DNA from: Lucinisca nassula | Lineage: Eukaryota; Mollusca; Bivalvia; Lucinida; Lucinidae | Length of the DNA stretch: 64,000 nucleotides | Assembly: GCA_963580285.1 (NCBI GenBank) | Contig: OY757012.1 | Span: forward strand, 166,520,652-166,584,651 | Direction: 5' to 3' | Part shown: in pieces, positions 63,847-64,000 of the stretch | How the letters are laid out: each line of letters begins with the position of its first letter | How positions within the stretch are numbered: the first letter of the stretch is position 1 | The notes under the pieces: generated by a model | Told to the model about the DNA's origin: nothing | Database searches by the model: none | The model's input: only the letters and a program-made list of their open reading frames with translations | Translations under genes and position numbers: made by a program

Positions 63847-64000
63847 ATGAGGCCTAATTGACCTAAACTAGCTAGTCTGGCCCAGAAAACATGTACACTC
63901 CATATGTTTCACTTCTGTGGTGTATTCCTTGCTTCCAAAGGATAACCCTTTTATAGAACATATTATATCCAGCCTTGGAATGCTTGTCCCACAATATCCC
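63847..64000 (+). mobile_element. hammerhead repeat family 2, truncated degenerate copy
   Basis: Plus-strand relative of the dimer at 59367-59830, beginning mid-ribozyme at ATGAGGCCTAATTG and continuing CTAGCTAGTCTGGCCC, TACACTCC, CCTTGCTTCCAAAGGATAACCC. It lacks stem I and the CTG of the core, and GAAAC reads TAAAC, so it is inactive. Truncated by the window edge. Confidence 0.6.

Overview
The window is eukaryotic, intron-bearing, AT-rich, repeat-dominated DNA. The mix of many Penelope-like retroelement (PLE) copies, ~140-170 bp tandem arrays of the kind abundant in oysters and clams, mariner, tRNA-derived SINEs and hammerhead-ribozyme repeats points to a mollusc, most likely a marine or freshwater bivalve; no species can be named. 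There is almost no host gene: one CUB-domain exon with plausible splice sites (33509-33708, minus) is the only good candidate. All other coding sequence belongs to mobile elements, and most of it is broken.

Layout. 1-10433: six PLE copies, partly in head-to-tail tandem with 5'-truncated downstream units, one inverted, surrounding the endonuclease half of a LINE (2105-3462); the RT half of the same kind of LINE resumes at 10434-13402, so the PLE cluster appears to split one LINE. Two PLE copies carry an inserted 383-bp repeat with a type I hammerhead ribozyme; a third, exactly monomeric copy lies at 45966-46348. 13449-21508: a MITE, PLE tails, a 144-bp satellite, and the best PLE coding copy (RT with a 1-nt deletion at the YLDD box), itself interrupted by a 1506-bp non-coding DNA transposon with a TTTT target duplication. 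22157-24785: a long-inverted-repeat element holding a second RT family. 24960-31975: repeats, foldback elements, two PLE tails, one of them interrupted by a 275-bp dimer. 32195-33010: satellite with four-unit higher-order structure. 33509-33708: CUB exon. 35003-36120: MITE plus mariner relic. 36605-44420: PLE tails, tandem arrays, and a PLE copy with 16 clustered A-to-G changes on its sense strand. 44692-47834: MITEs, SINE, ribozyme repeat, and a complete but inactivated mariner (46481-47821) in a hairpin MITE. 48289-53205: an LTR retrotransposon with gag (led by a helix-hairpin-helix motif) but no visible pol, which is replaced by a minisatellite. 53630-64000: tandem arrays, MITEs, SINEs, and a 266-bp dimeric repeat with a second hammerhead family.

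How the parts relate: PLE reverse transcriptase is the probable machinery for moving the hammerhead repeats, which encode nothing and show the unit-plus-partial or dimer structure expected from multimeric or circular RNA. The sense-strand A-to-G cluster suggests that PLE RNA met an adenosine deaminase before being copied into DNA. The mechanistic statements are inference; repeat structure, motifs, breaks and junctions are read directly from the sequence.
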